NCBI RefSeq assembly: GCF_001886195.1
Contig: NZ_JXLB01000012.1
Coordinates: forward strand, 32,222 to 96,221
Length of the DNA: 64,000 nucleotides
Origin: Enterococcus ratti
GTDB lineage: Bacteria > Bacillota > Bacilli > Lactobacillales > Enterococcaceae
Reading direction: 5' to 3'
Positions 63,419 through 64,000 of the stretch are shown here, piece after piece. Both the position numbers and the translations under genes were made by a program. Under the pieces are notes generated by a model. The model was given only the letters and a program-made list of their open reading frames with translations. It was not told the origin of the DNA and did not search any database. Position 1 is the stretch's first letter. Each line of letters starts with the position of its first letter.

Positions 63419-64000
63419 ATGAAGTTATGTAGTAGATTTGTCAAGTTATGCGTCATTAGCCTTTTTTTTGTTCATCCGCTGGTAGCAGCGGCAGTTGATC
63501 AATCGTTTTCTTTACTTTATGGAAATAAAGCAATTGAAGAGGTTATTGTAAAAAATGGTGAGTTTGACGATGGGTTAAACGAGTGGATTGTATCAAATCC
63601 GGGAGGAAACAACCCATGTCTTGTTACGGATTCAAATGGAAATAATTATGTAAACGCGAGTAATGGAGAAAATATTTTACAGTATGTTCAATTAAAACCT
63701 CGAATGACTTATAAGTTTACTTATTATGTCATTGGTTCTTCTGCGTTTCCAGCAATTGTAGAATTTGGTACGCTCAATCATGATGAAGGGTATAAACCGT
63801 TAAAAGAGGAAAAACATTATGAAGAAGTATGGAAACAACATGAATTTACTTTTACGACACCAGAAGAAGACAATACATATGTGATTCGATTTGCTTCTAG
63901 TGGAAATGGAACTGCTTATTTTGACAATGTCCAAGCAACATCGATGGACCTTGAAGCTCCGGTTATTCCTAAAAATCTCAAAGTAGATGGAGTGACAAGT
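63419..64000 (+). CDS. Secreted protein with carbohydrate-binding-like and Fn3 domains (3' end outside window)
   Basis: The frame is open for 194 codons to the window edge. An AAAGGAG site precedes the ATG. The first 26 residues form a signal peptide (SRFVKLCVISLFFVHPLVAA, cut near AAA). Residues about 42-180 read like a CBM4/9-type jelly-roll: KNGEFDDGLNEWIV at the start, LQYVQLKPRMTYKFTYYV in the middle, GTAYFDNVQATS at the end. APVIPKNLKVDGVTS then begins what looks like a fibronectin type III domain. Such modules usually belong to secreted glycoside hydrolases or adhesins; the catalytic part is not in the window. Confidence 0.7.
   Translation, partial: MKLCSRFVKLCVISLFFVHPLVAAAVDQSFSLLYGNKAIEEVIVKNGEFDDGLNEWIVSNPGGNNPCLVTDSNGNNYVNASNGENILQYVQLKPRMTYKFTYYVIGSSAFPAIVEFGTLNHDEGYKPLKEEKHYEEVWKQHEFTFTTPEEDNTYVIRFASSGNGTAYFDNVQATSMDLEAPVIPKNLKVDGVTS

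Overview
The window is a chromosomal segment of a low-GC Gram-positive bacterium, almost certainly an Enterococcus or a close relative (Lactobacillales). The evidence is the gene order argS-argR, rpsB-tsf-pyrH-frr-uppS-cdsA-rseP(eep)-proS-polC, rimP-nusA-ylxR-ylxQ-infB-rbfA-truB-ribF, hrcA-grpE-dnaK-dnaJ, uvrB-uvrA, rapZ-yvcK-whiA and cdaA-cdaR-glmM, together with PolC, RnpM/YlxR, CIRCE operators and a Gram-positive LexA box. A D-aspartate ligase next to an aspartate racemase points to D-Asp/D-Asn peptidoglycan cross-bridges (Enterococcus faecium type, not E. faecalis type). The species cannot be fixed from the sequence alone.

Layout. 1-22.1 kb is core translation, envelope and replication: the tail of argS, divergent argR, ribosomal and elongation factor genes, isoprenoid and phospholipid enzymes, the site-2 protease, proS, polC, then the nusA-infB operon with truB and ribF. 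22.1-33.1 kb is an accessory island inserted between ribF and hemW. It is AT-rich and full of decayed genes. It holds a short-chain dehydrogenase pseudogene, a small HTH regulator, a compact RiPP-like locus (28-residue Cys-x-Cys peptide, radical SAM/SPASM enzyme with an in-frame amber codon, PqqD-like protein), an agr-like sensor kinase convergent with a frameshifted LytTR regulator, an Mrr-type nuclease, an IS3-family remnant and an unrecognised protein with a Ulp1/YopJ-like catalytic pattern. 33.2-39.7 kb is hemW plus the heat-shock operon under two CIRCE elements. 39.7-40.3 kb is a dead IS200/IS605 element. 40.4-47.7 kb is an amino-acid ABC transporter and SOS-controlled uvrBA. 48-53 kb is the D-Asp ligase/racemase pair and rapZ-yvcK-whiA. 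53.2-54.9 kb is an unrecognised gene made of about a dozen 32-residue helix-turn-helix-like repeats, broken twice at identical A8 tracts. 55.1-59.5 kb is a DsbA-like protein and a 1225-residue pyruvate:ferredoxin oxidoreductase. 59.7-63.1 kb is cdaA-cdaR-glmM (c-di-AMP and cell-wall precursor supply). The window ends inside a secreted protein with a carbohydrate-binding-like domain.

The most unusual content is the RiPP-like cluster, the 32-residue repeat protein with its slippery breaks and nuclear-localisation-like tail, and the possible CE-clan protease. Three separate genes are broken at A8 runs, so homopolymer indels (sequencing error, mutation or programmed slippage) must be resolved before function is judged. 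No tRNA, rRNA, CRISPR array, T-box or known riboswitch was recognised.
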